DNA of 5,905 nucleotides from Bacteroidota bacterium (GTDB taxonomy: Bacteria > Bacteroidota > Ignavibacteria > UBA10030 > SZUA-254), in contig SCUC01000046.1 of assembly GCA_004322375.1 (NCBI GenBank), forward strand, positions 1 through 5,905, given 5' to 3'. The notes under the pieces are model-generated. The model saw only the letters and a program-made list of their open reading frames with translations. It was not told where the DNA came from and did no database searches. Made by a program: the position numbers and the translations under genes. Of the stretch, positions 1 to 5,905 are shown piece by piece. Positions within the stretch are counted from its first letter, which is position 1. Each line of letters opens with the position of its first letter.

Positions 1-818
1 CAACTGTTGCCACGAACCATTGCCGAGAAAGCGATATACACCATATGTTGCTGAATACAAATTTCCCTGCGGACTTGCCCATAAGGAAAGTCCAAACTTT
101 CTCGTATAGTTGTATGGCGTTATCATAAATGAGTCTATTGCAGTCCAGTTTGTTCCATCATAATGGTAGAGAAGATAGAGTAAAGAATCTTCTACTGAAT
201 CGAAATTAATTTTTCTGCTGCACGTGGCATAAATATTAGATGAAGAAAATCCGGTCATGAAACTGAAGTGTGTCAAGGTATCAAACGGTATTTTTGTGCA
301 ACGTATTCCATCAAAATGGTACAAGGTGCCCCACGCCCCGCCAAACCAAATATCGTTTTTACTGATTCCCCAAAGTGGTCCTAATTGCCTTCCTTTCTGT
401 ATAAGCATCTCTCTCCAGAGTGTTCCATCAAAATGAATGATGAGGGATGAGTCAAGAAAATTTGGCGGCGGGTTAGGGTTTTGATAGATATGCTCTCCAA
501 CTGCCCATACATTATTAGGGGCAAAGCCATACACACCTGAAAGTGTAATTGGTGCATTTGGCACTCCTCCCCCGTCTCTTGCAAGAATATTAACAGGCGA
601 CCATTTTTTTCCGTCATAATGATACATCCCTCCGTGTCCACCCTGATCATTATGCCCTACCACATACACATCTTTTGGCGAGCTAGCCCACATATCACGC
701 ATCAATGTTTGGAAGCTGCCCGGGTAGGCAAGCGTGTCAACAGTCCATATGTAATCGCGTTTGCCGAGAACGGGAATGATTTGTGTGGGTGGGTCTTCAA
801 CGCAGGAGAGCGCGAGAA
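1..818. repeat. Long direct repeat, copy A (paralogue duplication)
   Basis: This pairs with 1115-1929. Positions 1-90 match 1115-1204 without a mismatch, and 722-818 match 1833-1929 with two mismatches, while the middle is clearly more diverged. The only length difference noticed is one codon. Identity stops at 818/1929, inside the signal-peptide codons. The left end lies outside the window. Confidence 0.9.
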
Positions 819-879
819 AAACAAAACTAAAAATAAATGCCTGTCTTGTTATATCGTTCAACAATTTTGAATTGTGCAT
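1..879 (-). CDS. Surface lipoprotein with propeller-like repeats, downstream tandem copy (3' end outside window)
   Basis: The frame is open for 293 codons from an ATG at 879 to the window edge, so the C-terminus is missing (about 71 residues by comparison with the copy at 899-2077). The first 26 residues form a lipoprotein signal: a short n-region with Lys and Arg, the hydrophobic run AFIFSFVFLALS, then Cys26 in a lipobox (LALSC). The mature protein would begin CVEDPPTQ and be lipid-anchored, probably facing outward. The body repeats a unit of the form W-x-S-S/P-x-x-D-V-W/Y-x-V-G followed by Y/I-H-Y/F-D-G-x-x-W, seen here as DMWASSPKDVYVVG, MYHYDG, NNVWAVG, IIHFDG, NDIWFGG, LYHFDG and LYHYDG. 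It is about 81% identical to its neighbour, with one extra residue (DQGGHGGMYH against DRGYGKMYH). The gene starts 19 bases after the upstream copy's stop, so the two are probably co-transcribed. I do not recognise a named family or function; a carbohydrate- or protein-binding or adhesin role is possible. Confidence 0.85.
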   Translation of the reverse strand, partial: MHNSKLLNDITRQAFIFSFVFLALSCVEDPPTQIIPVLGKRDYIWTVDTLAYPGSFQTLMRDMWASSPKDVYVVGHNDQGGHGGMYHYDGKKWSPVNILARDGGGVPNAPITLSGVYGFAPNNVWAVGEHIYQNPNPPPNFLDSSLIIHFDGTLWREMLIQKGRQLGPLWGISKNDIWFGGAWGTLYHFDGIRCTKIPFDTLTHFSFMTGFSSSNIYATCSRKINFDSVEDSLLYLLYHYDGTNWTAIDSFMITPYNYTRKFGLSLWASPQGNLYSATYGVYRFLGNGSWQQL

Positions 880-890
880 GAATTAAGTTT

Positions 891-897
891 TCCCTTT
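891..897 (-). promoter_or_regulatory. Ribosome binding site of the downstream lipoprotein gene
   Basis: On the minus strand AAAGGGA lies 11 bases before the ATG at 879 and just past the stop codon of the upstream paralogue. It supports the choice of ATG 879 and independent initiation within a shared transcript. Confidence 0.45.
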
Positions 898-898
898 C

Positions 899-2077
899 TT
901 ATTTTCCGTGAAGAATAAAAGTTCGTAAACCATCGTTTCCAACTATAAAAGTTTCAACATTATTGGTCCACGTATCGAATCGAAGCCTGGTGGGATACTC
1001 GATGCCCGACAAACGTATCCAATCATTCCCATTCCAGTGATATATTTTTCTGCCAACAGCAAAAATATTTATCTCACTACTTCCCCATACTCGTATTGGC
1101 ACATCGCTTTCCACCAACTGTTGCCACGAACCATTGCCGAGAAAGCGATATACACCATATGTTGCTGAATACAAATTTCCCTGCGGACTTGCCCATAAGG
1201 AAAGCCCGAACTTTCTCGAAACATTATAAGGTGTTATCATAAACGAATCAACGGGCATCCAGCTTGTTCCATCATAGTGGTAGAGAAGATAGAATAAAGA
1301 ATCTTCGATGGTATCGAAATCAATTTTCCTAGCACAGGTAGCATAGACAGAAGAAGATGAAAAGCCTGTCATAAAATTAAAACTAGTCAGCGTATCAAAA
1401 AACATTTTTGTGCACCGTATTCCATCAAAATGGTACAAGGAACCCCACGCCCCGCCAAACCATACATCAGAGGGAGCACTCCCCCATACACAAGAAAGTT
1501 GCCTTCCTTTGGCAACCGGTATCTCTTTCCAACTTGTGCCATCAAAATGAATTATCAGTGAAGAGTCAAGAAAGTTCGGCGGCGGGTTAGGGTTTTGATA
1601 AATATGTTCGCCAACTGCCCACACGTCATTAGGAGCAAAGCCAAACACACCTGAAAGGTCTATTGGCGCTGTGGGTACCCCACCCCCCTCTATTACAAGA
1701 AGCTTAACAGGTGACCAACTGTTGCCATCATAGTGGTACATTTTCCCGTACCCACGGTCATTATGTCCTACCACATACACATCTTTAGACGAGCTAGCCC
1801 ACATATCGTACATATTTGTTTGGAAACTGCCAGGGTAGGCAAGTGTGTCAACAGTCCATGTGTAATCGCGTTTGCCGAGAACGGGAATGATTTGTGTGGG
1901 TGGGTCTTCAACGCAGGAGAGCGCGAGAAGTGCGAGGGAGAGAATAGTGAACTCGTGCAGTATCGCTGTACCAAATAACTCTTTGAAAATTTTTCTCCAA
2001 AAACGATAAAAGCCCACTGCGTATCTCAAACAGTTGGGATACGGGACGGGCTTTTTTATTGTAGATGTTACTGACAT
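899..2077 (-). CDS. Surface lipoprotein with seven propeller-like repeats, upstream tandem copy
   Basis: This is a complete 392-codon frame. A hydrophobic stretch (FTILSLALLALS) leads to Cys55 in the lipobox LALSC, so the mature lipoprotein would be about 338 residues. Seven repeats can be read, near residues 91-121, 143-183, 195-223, 236-273, 293-318, 329-353 and 368-391. Each has W/F-x-S/A-S-x-x-D/N-V-W/Y/F-x-V-G and most then have Y/I-H-Y/F-D/N-G-x-x-W. A seven-bladed beta-propeller is the natural inference; the N-terminal DYTWTVDTL (71-79) could close the ring. The start is uncertain. ATG 2077 gives an unusually long 54-residue leader, has only a weak GGAAG three bases upstream, and places a terminator-like hairpin (2008-2057) inside the coding sequence. 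GTG at 2017 would give a 34-residue leader. The paralogue at 879 matches only from the lipobox onward, so it does not settle the start. Function is not recognised; surface binding or adhesion is only a guess. Confidence 0.83.
   Translation of the reverse strand: MSVTSTIKKPVPYPNCLRYAVGFYRFWRKIFKELFGTAILHEFTILSLALLALSCVEDPPTQIIPVLGKRDYTWTVDTLAYPGSFQTNMYDMWASSSKDVYVVGHNDRGYGKMYHYDGNSWSPVKLLVIEGGGVPTAPIDLSGVFGFAPNDVWAVGEHIYQNPNPPPNFLDSSLIIHFDGTSWKEIPVAKGRQLSCVWGSAPSDVWFGGAWGSLYHFDGIRCTKMFFDTLTSFNFMTGFSSSSVYATCARKIDFDTIEDSLFYLLYHYDGTSWMPVDSFMITPYNVSRKFGLSLWASPQGNLYSATYGVYRFLGNGSWQQLVESDVPIRVWGSSEINIFAVGRKIYHWNGNDWIRLSGIEYPTRLRFDTWTNNVETFIVGNDGLRTFILHGK
1115..1929. repeat. Long direct repeat, copy B (paralogue duplication)
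   Basis: This is the second copy of the duplicated lipoprotein coding segment. Past 1929 the sequence encoding the first part of the leader is unrelated to the matching stretch after 818. The homologous block may extend left of 1115; this cannot be judged because copy A is cut by the window edge. Confidence 0.9.
2008..2057. terminator. Bidirectional terminator-like hairpin overlapping the lipoprotein leader
   Basis: The outer stem is AAAAGCCC (2008-2015) with GGGCTTTT (2048-2055). A 4x4 internal loop follows, then an inner stem CGTATCTCAA (2020-2029) with TTGGGATACG (2034-2043) that includes one T-G wobble, closed by an ACAG loop. On the plus strand the stem runs into six T's; on the minus strand it runs into TTTTATCGTTTTT. 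It therefore has intrinsic-terminator form in both directions. It sits between the ATG at 2077 and the lipobox of the minus-strand gene. It could be an attenuator, a leftover terminator from an older arrangement, or a palindromic repeat read as codons. Confidence 0.6.
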
Positions 2078-2245
2078 TGTCTTCCGTTAGTCATTACTTG
2101 CTATGATTATTGTTGAAGTAGTAACAAATTTACATTTTCATATACCTATTTATGTTTAAAACTGATACGAATAATACAGCAAAAATCACGCCATCGTTTC
2201 AATAATTCTCAAGTTCTCATTTTCATCAAAATAGGCAAAATTTTT

Positions 2246-2293
<48 letters not shown>

Positions 2294-2435
2294 TCAAAGT
2301 TGAGAGAATGGACAGGAAAATTTTTTAAAGAATGAGAATTTCTATAAGCTAAGCGCAGCACACTTTTTCTACAAGAGAACTAACAATCTAAATATTGTTT
2401 GTCTTTTGAGGGGAAAGTGCGTCTTACTCCTTTCA

Positions 2436-2464
2436 TTGCAAATCACCCTCCTTCCCCGTATATT
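2436..2464 (+). promoter_or_regulatory. Sigma-70-type promoter candidate for the right-hand operon
   Basis: TTGCAA (2436-2441) is separated by exactly 17 bases from TATATT (2459-2464), matching 4/6 and 5/6 of the consensus boxes. Transcription would begin near 2471, leaving an untranslated leader of about 20 bases before the TTG start at 2490. The sequence fit and position are good, but the organism's promoter preference is unknown. Confidence 0.4.
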
Positions 2465-2489
2465 GTCATTGATTTTATGATAATTCGCG

Positions 2490-3536
2490 TTGAACAGAGC
2501 ATATAACCGCTTTCTTATTGTCAGAACCGACCGCATTGGAGATGTTCTGCTTACCTTGCCGATGGCGAGGGTAATCAAGCGGCATTTCCCACAGGCGCAC
2601 ATCGCAATGCTCATCCGGCGATATACATCCGAGCTGGTGGAAGAGAATGAATACGTTGACCAAATTTTATATTATGATGAAGCGGGGGGCGCACTGACTC
2701 CGTTGTTGCAGCTTATTTCCAATCTTCGTGAACAGAGATACGACGTCGTAATTCATACACAGCCGCGCCCGCGACTTGCGCTTGTTACCTGGGTTGCCAA
2801 TATTCCTGTTCGAATCGGGACGGGATACAGGTGGTATTCATTCTTCTATAATAAAAAAGTATATGAGCATCGGAAGTATGCACTCAAGCATGAGCTTGAA
2901 TACAATCTGAATTTATTATCTGCCATCGGTTGTTCTTACGATGGGGTAGAGATACAGCCTACCTTGGCTGTGAACAACGATGCGTTAGAAACCATGCGTG
3001 TATTGCTCAAAAAAAAGGGGGTGCAGAAGGGGGAACGGATTGTTATCATACATCCCGGCAGCGGCGGATCGGCTCGTGGATGGAGCTACGGCAGGTTTGG
3101 TGAGCTGGCGCACCGCTTAGGAAACATTTCCTCCGTTCGCGTGGTTATTACAGGTAAGAAAGAAGAAGAAGAGCTTGTGAACAATGTTATTTCTACCGCA
3201 GGAACAAAGGCGCTGCCGCTTGTTGAGTTCGGAAGCGTACGCGAATTTGCCGCGCTGGCAAAGCTATCTTCGTTATTCATTTCCAACTCGACTGGTCCAA
3301 TTCACCTCGCCGCCGCAGTGGGAACGCCGGTCATCGGATTATATCCTCAGCTTACCCCGCAGAATGCTACCCGCTGGGGTCCATATACGACTAACAAAAC
3401 TATTTTTTCGCCCGTGAATAAACCGGTTAATTGCAAACAATGTCGAGCTCAACGTTCGCGCATCTGCGAGTGCATGGAGAGTATTTCCGTGGATGGGGTA
3501 TTTCATGCGGCGAAGAAGTATGTAGGAGGTGAATGA
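2490..3536 (+). CDS. Glycosyltransferase family 9 (heptosyltransferase-like)
   Basis: The 348-residue product has the usual length and layout of family 9 transferases, which add heptose or related sugars to lipopolysaccharide core or other envelope glycans at the cytoplasmic face. The N-terminal domain opens with FLIVRTDRIGDVLLTLP (8-24); D18 matches the family's conserved catalytic Asp. The donor-binding half has IVIIHPGSGGSARGWSYGRF (184-203) and ISNSTGPIHLAAAVGTP (264-280), then RWGP (295-298). A Cys-rich tail CKQC...CEC (315-328) precedes the last helix, common in this family. In the HPGSG segment R196 stands where many members have Lys before x-W. The start is TTG: an in-frame stop at 2481-2483 precludes ATG upstream, and the next ATG falls after the N-terminal motif. 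No clear Shine-Dalgarno site precedes it. It is the first gene of the operon. Acceptor and exact sugar cannot be told. Confidence 0.9.
   Translation: MNRAYNRFLIVRTDRIGDVLLTLPMARVIKRHFPQAHIAMLIRRYTSELVEENEYVDQILYYDEAGGALTPLLQLISNLREQRYDVVIHTQPRPRLALVTWVANIPVRIGTGYRWYSFFYNKKVYEHRKYALKHELEYNLNLLSAIGCSYDGVEIQPTLAVNNDALETMRVLLKKKGVQKGERIVIIHPGSGGSARGWSYGRFGELAHRLGNISSVRVVITGKKEEEELVNNVISTAGTKALPLVEFGSVREFAALAKLSSLFISNSTGPIHLAAAVGTPVIGLYPQLTPQNATRWGPYTTNKTIFSPVNKPVNCKQCRAQRSRICECMESISVDGVFHAAKKYVGGE
3524..3529 (+). promoter_or_regulatory. Shine-Dalgarno site of the DUF3108 gene
   Basis: AGGAGG sits ten bases before ATG 3540, inside the final codons of the glycosyltransferase gene. It fixes the start and suggests translation coupled to the upstream gene. 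Confidence 0.75.
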
Positions 3537-3539
3537 ACA

Positions 3540-4400
3540 ATGTCCGCTAAGCGAGATACCGCCAAAGGCGCACAACATGAAAAGCGCAAAATAATATTTC
3601 TTGTAGCAATGTTACTGCTTGTCACGATACCATTGTGCGCGCAACCATCGGTTTCTGATTCGACAGGTTCAGAAATTCGTTCCGACACGATTCGCAAGAT
3701 GAACAACCGGGCGTTTTCCGCGGGTGAGTATTTGAAATTTGAAGTCAATTACGGGTTTGTTACCGCAGGGGACGCCGTTATTGCAACATCAAACATCACT
3801 CACAATGGCAAACCATGTTACAAAGTAGATTTTATCGTAGATTCAAAACCATTTTTCGATTGGATTTACAAAGTACGGGATCGTTATTCCACCTACATAG
3901 ATTCCTCCGGGATTTTTCCATGGCATTTTGAGCAGCACATACGGGAAGGAACATTTTCAAGAGATTTTACCGCTGACTTTGACCAGATAAACCATGTCGC
4001 TTATACAACGGAGGGGAAATTTTCCATCCCGCCATACGTGCACGATATGCTTTCGGCATTCTTTTATGCGCGTGTGCTGGATTATTCGAATTTCAATGTT
4101 GGAGACCGGGTTCATCTTCAAAATTTTTACAAAGATTCCACGTACGCATTAGATGTGAAATACCGTGGCAAGCAGCAAGTAGAAACGAAAGCAGGCACAT
4201 TTAATTGCATTGTTGTTGAGCCACTCGCACGAGAAGGCGGGTTGTTCAAGAGTGAAGGAAAAGTTCTCGTCTGGTTGACAGATGATGAGCGAAAAATACC
4301 TGTGCTCGTCAGTACAAAAGTTCTTATCGGTTCAATAGACGCAGAGCTTGTGGAGTATAGCGGCATTAATGGTCCCATTAGGGGAAAAGTAGAAGATTAG
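3540..4400 (+). CDS. Exported DUF3108 family protein
   Basis: The product is 286 residues. A basic n-region (KRK at 15-17) and hydrophobic core IIFLVAMLLLVTIPL (18-32) end at CAQ (33-35), a probable signal peptidase I site, so the protein should be periplasmic or outer-membrane associated. The rest reads as DUF3108: F-S-A-G-E-Y-L-K-F-E-V-N-Y-G (59-72) with G-D-A (77-79), VRDRYSTYID (112-121), HF...REG (129-137), DMLSAFFYAR (169-178), GD (188-189), AGTFNCIVVEP (218-228) and VWLTDDERKIPVL (244-256), ending in a beta strand SIDAELVEY (265-273). This order and length fit the family. Its molecular role is not established, though it is common in envelope-related gene clusters. It starts three bases after the glycosyltransferase stop. 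The N-terminal 14 residues before KRK are longer than needed for export, but the strong AGGAGG supports this ATG. Confidence 0.85.
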   Translation: MSAKRDTAKGAQHEKRKIIFLVAMLLLVTIPLCAQPSVSDSTGSEIRSDTIRKMNNRAFSAGEYLKFEVNYGFVTAGDAVIATSNITHNGKPCYKVDFIVDSKPFFDWIYKVRDRYSTYIDSSGIFPWHFEQHIREGTFSRDFTADFDQINHVAYTTEGKFSIPPYVHDMLSAFFYARVLDYSNFNVGDRVHLQNFYKDSTYALDVKYRGKQQVETKAGTFNCIVVEPLAREGGLFKSEGKVLVWLTDDERKIPVLVSTKVLIGSIDAELVEYSGINGPIRGKVED

Positions 4401-4404
4401 GAGA
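4399..4404 (+). promoter_or_regulatory. Shine-Dalgarno site fixing a GTG start
   Basis: AGGAGA overlaps the TAG stop of the DUF3108 gene and lies nine bases before GTG 4414. It is the main reason to take that GTG as the start of the next gene. Confidence 0.7.
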
Positions 4405-4413
4405 AACAAAGTA

Positions 4414-5358
4414 GTGGCTTACCGGCAAATAGACCTTAGCAATGTACGCACGATTTCTATCAAGAAACGCAAAAGCAAAGTTCAAACAGGGCAATTCGCC
4501 CGCGTATTTCATCCTGGCAAGCAATCATTCGAAGAGTTCATCGAATCGTTGCCTCGTATTCTTGTCGCGAACGATTTGAGAAAGTTTGTCGCTGATATTG
4601 CAAAAGCGGCAAAAAGGAAAAAGCCCGTGATAGCTATGATTGGGGCTCACGTCATTAAAGTCGGGTTGAATCCGGTATTGATAGATTTATTGGAGAGAAA
4701 AATTATCACCGCTCTCGCGATGAACAGCGCCGCTGCAATTCATGACGTAGAATCGGCAATGTGGGGAACGACTTCGGAAGACGTCGAAGAGAATATTGTT
4801 GACGGAACATTTGGGATGTCGAAAGAGACGGGAGAGTTTATCAACGGAGTGTTAAATCAAAAGTATGAAGAAGAACAATGCGGATATGGCGAGGCAATAG
4901 GGAAAGCTCTTCAACATGCGCCGAACAAGAAATTGAGCTTGCTTGCTGCCTGCGTGCGTTTAAATGTCCCGGTTACTGTTCACGCAGCAATCGGCACCGA
5001 TATTATTCATCAACAGCCAACAATGAATGGCGAAGCAACGGGGGAGATGTCGTTCAGAGATTTTAAGGTGCTGTGCAATGTTGTGTCGAACCTTCGGGGC
5101 GGCGGTGTTGTGATGAACATCGGTTCTGCCGTTATTTTACCGGAGGTATTTCTCAAAGCATTGACTGTCGCGCGTAATTTGGGGCATAACGCGCAAGGAT
5201 TTACTACGGCAAACTTCGACATGATTCAGCATTACAGACCGCGGATGAATGTAGTTTCCCGTCCAACCAAAGGGCATGGCAAAGGTTATATCTTTACAGG
5301 ACATCATGAAATAATGATTCCGTTACTTTGCGCAATGATAAAAAATGAAATAGGGTAG
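4414..5358 (+). CDS. Deoxyhypusine-synthase-like protein, catalytic Lys apparently absent
   Basis: The 314-residue soluble protein has no signal peptide or membrane segment. Its fold-level pattern matches the deoxyhypusine synthase family (NAD-dependent transfer of the spermidine aminobutyl group). PVIAMIGAHVIKVGLNPVLIDLL (71-93) corresponds to the SNLISSG-R-ETI-LV region. ALAMNSAAAIHDVESAM (100-116) corresponds to VTTAGGVEEDLIK. VPVTVHAAIGTDIIHQ (185-200) corresponds to IPVFxPAxTDGSIGD. RGGGVVMNIGSAVILPEVF (228-246) covers the region where true enzymes have GGGxxKHH with the reactive Lys. Here that stretch has no Lys, and the Glu-Glu-Asp of the second motif is Ile-His-Asp (109-111). It is therefore unlikely to make deoxyhypusine, and most bacteria lack the eIF5A substrate anyway. 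It may bind NAD or act on another polyamine or other substrate. GTG start with AGGAGA; the next gene follows after one base. Family assignment is by memory of motifs and is moderately sure. Confidence 0.68.
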   Translation: MAYRQIDLSNVRTISIKKRKSKVQTGQFARVFHPGKQSFEEFIESLPRILVANDLRKFVADIAKAAKRKKPVIAMIGAHVIKVGLNPVLIDLLERKIITALAMNSAAAIHDVESAMWGTTSEDVEENIVDGTFGMSKETGEFINGVLNQKYEEEQCGYGEAIGKALQHAPNKKLSLLAACVRLNVPVTVHAAIGTDIIHQQPTMNGEATGEMSFRDFKVLCNVVSNLRGGGVVMNIGSAVILPEVFLKALTVARNLGHNAQGFTTANFDMIQHYRPRMNVVSRPTKGHGKGYIFTGHHEIMIPLLCAMIKNEIG

Positions 5359-5359
5359 G

Positions 5360-5905
5360 ATGAGCGAGCCTGAAACCCCCTTTCAAGCTCCCCGGCTTGA
5401 ACCATATACTATTCAGCCTGCACTTCCTCAAACGTTGTTAGAAAAGCACGGGGTACACCCTCTGCTGTTCGGATTTATTTCGCTGATAATAATTTTTATT
5501 CTTTACCAGCTTGTTGGCAGCTTGATTACACTGCTTATCTTCGGGCTGGATTTATCGAAAGCAAACGTTAGCGGGTTGCGCATTGTTACAGGTGTTGGAC
5601 AGATTGTTCTCATACTTCTACCGGCATTTATCCTTGCAAGACTTGCATCGTTTACTCCCCGTCAGTACATGCGAATCCATACGCCCAACCCTCTGGCTAT
5701 TATCCATGCAATTGTAGGAGTATTCTCGCTTCAGCAAATTCTTCAAGTGTATCTGTTTTTTCAGGACAAGATTCCCCTGCCTGACCTGTTGCGTAAATTC
5801 CAGGATCAATTCAAAGAAATGTATGAGCAAACATACGCAATGCTCGTCGGCTCGCATTCAATTCCCGAGTTAATGTTTGTCATTCTTATTATTGCGATTA
5901 TCCCG
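5360..5905 (+). CDS. Multi-spanning membrane protein, probable CPBP-family intramembrane protease (3' end outside window)
   Basis: An open frame of 182 codons from ATG 5360 reaches the window edge. A polar, Pro-rich head (1-30) precedes hydrophobic segments near 34-63, 73-95, 109-134 and 169-182, the last still continuing. This layout, with an amphipathic stretch LLRKFQDQFKEMYEQTYAMLVGSHSIPEL (143-171) leading into a helix rich in Ile, is what I know from CPBP (CAAX-protease-like) proteins, where EExxxR follows shortly. That motif would lie just beyond the window, so the catalytic residues are not seen and the family call is inference. The start lies one base after the preceding stop; AGGGTAGG immediately before it gives only a weak ribosome site, so translational coupling is likely. 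Confidence 0.7.
   Translation, partial: MSEPETPFQAPRLEPYTIQPALPQTLLEKHGVHPLLFGFISLIIIFILYQLVGSLITLLIFGLDLSKANVSGLRIVTGVGQIVLILLPAFILARLASFTPRQYMRIHTPNPLAIIHAIVGVFSLQQILQVYLFFQDKIPLPDLLRKFQDQFKEMYEQTYAMLVGSHSIPELMFVILIIAIIP

Noticed and set aside
619..870. Plus-strand ORF opposite the 5' end of the downstream lipoprotein gene, with a similar ORF at 1733-1978
   Set aside because: The two resemble each other only because the minus-strand genes are duplicated. Neither has a ribosome site or recognisable motif, and the opposite frame is clearly coding.
1..2077. A third-party mobile element causing the duplication
   Set aside because: No transposase, integrase or terminal inverted repeats are seen around the duplicated block; simple tandem duplication suffices.
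2125..2132. TAAATTTG on the minus strand as a Bacteroidetes-type -7 promoter box
   Set aside because: It fits TAnnTTTG but no TTG -33 element is at the right distance and the sequence is A/T-rich, so chance is likely. Not listed as a feature.
2369..2614. Minus-strand ORF crossing the start of the glycosyltransferase gene
   Set aside because: It lies opposite the strongly conserved N-terminal glycosyltransferase motif and has no family signal; treated as a shadow.

Overview
The window looks like a bacterial chromosome segment of moderate G+C, from a member of the Bacteroidota/Chlorobiota/Ignavibacteria assemblage or something close to it. This is inference from gene content: a seven-repeat propeller-like lipoprotein, a DUF3108 exported protein, a deoxyhypusine-synthase-like protein and a CPBP-family membrane protein. 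Two good Shine-Dalgarno sites (AGGAGG and AGGAGA) argue mildly against typical Bacteroidia, which rarely use them. No RNA gene, CRISPR array, transposase or phage gene is visible.

Left part (1-2077, minus strand): two tandem paralogous genes for surface lipoproteins. The upstream one (899-2077) is complete. The downstream one (879 to beyond position 1) is open to the window edge and begins 19 bases after it. Over about 267 aligned residues they are about 81% identical by hand count. The homology stops abruptly inside the signal peptide, and identity is patchy, with a perfect 90-base match at the left edge. Each complete copy would carry seven W/DVW-VG/YHxDGxxW units, suggesting a seven-bladed propeller. 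The start region of the upstream gene contains a strong terminator-like hairpin (2008-2057), so either its annotated start is wrong or the hairpin attenuates the gene.

Middle (2078-2489): a 412-base divergent intergenic region holding a pure (CA)21 microsatellite, a short perfect palindrome next to it, and a plausible sigma-70-type promoter (2436-2464) facing right.

Right part (2490-5905, plus strand): a tight four-gene operon. It encodes a family 9 (heptosyltransferase-like) glycosyltransferase with a TTG start, an exported DUF3108 protein, a deoxyhypusine-synthase-like protein with a GTG start, and the first 182 residues of a multi-spanning membrane protein that is probably a CPBP-type intramembrane protease. 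Gaps are 3, 13 and 1 base. Three of the four products point to the cell envelope (saccharide assembly, a periplasmic or outer-membrane protein, a membrane protease). The deoxyhypusine-synthase-like member is the odd one out: it seems to lack the catalytic lysine of true deoxyhypusine synthase, so its role here is open.
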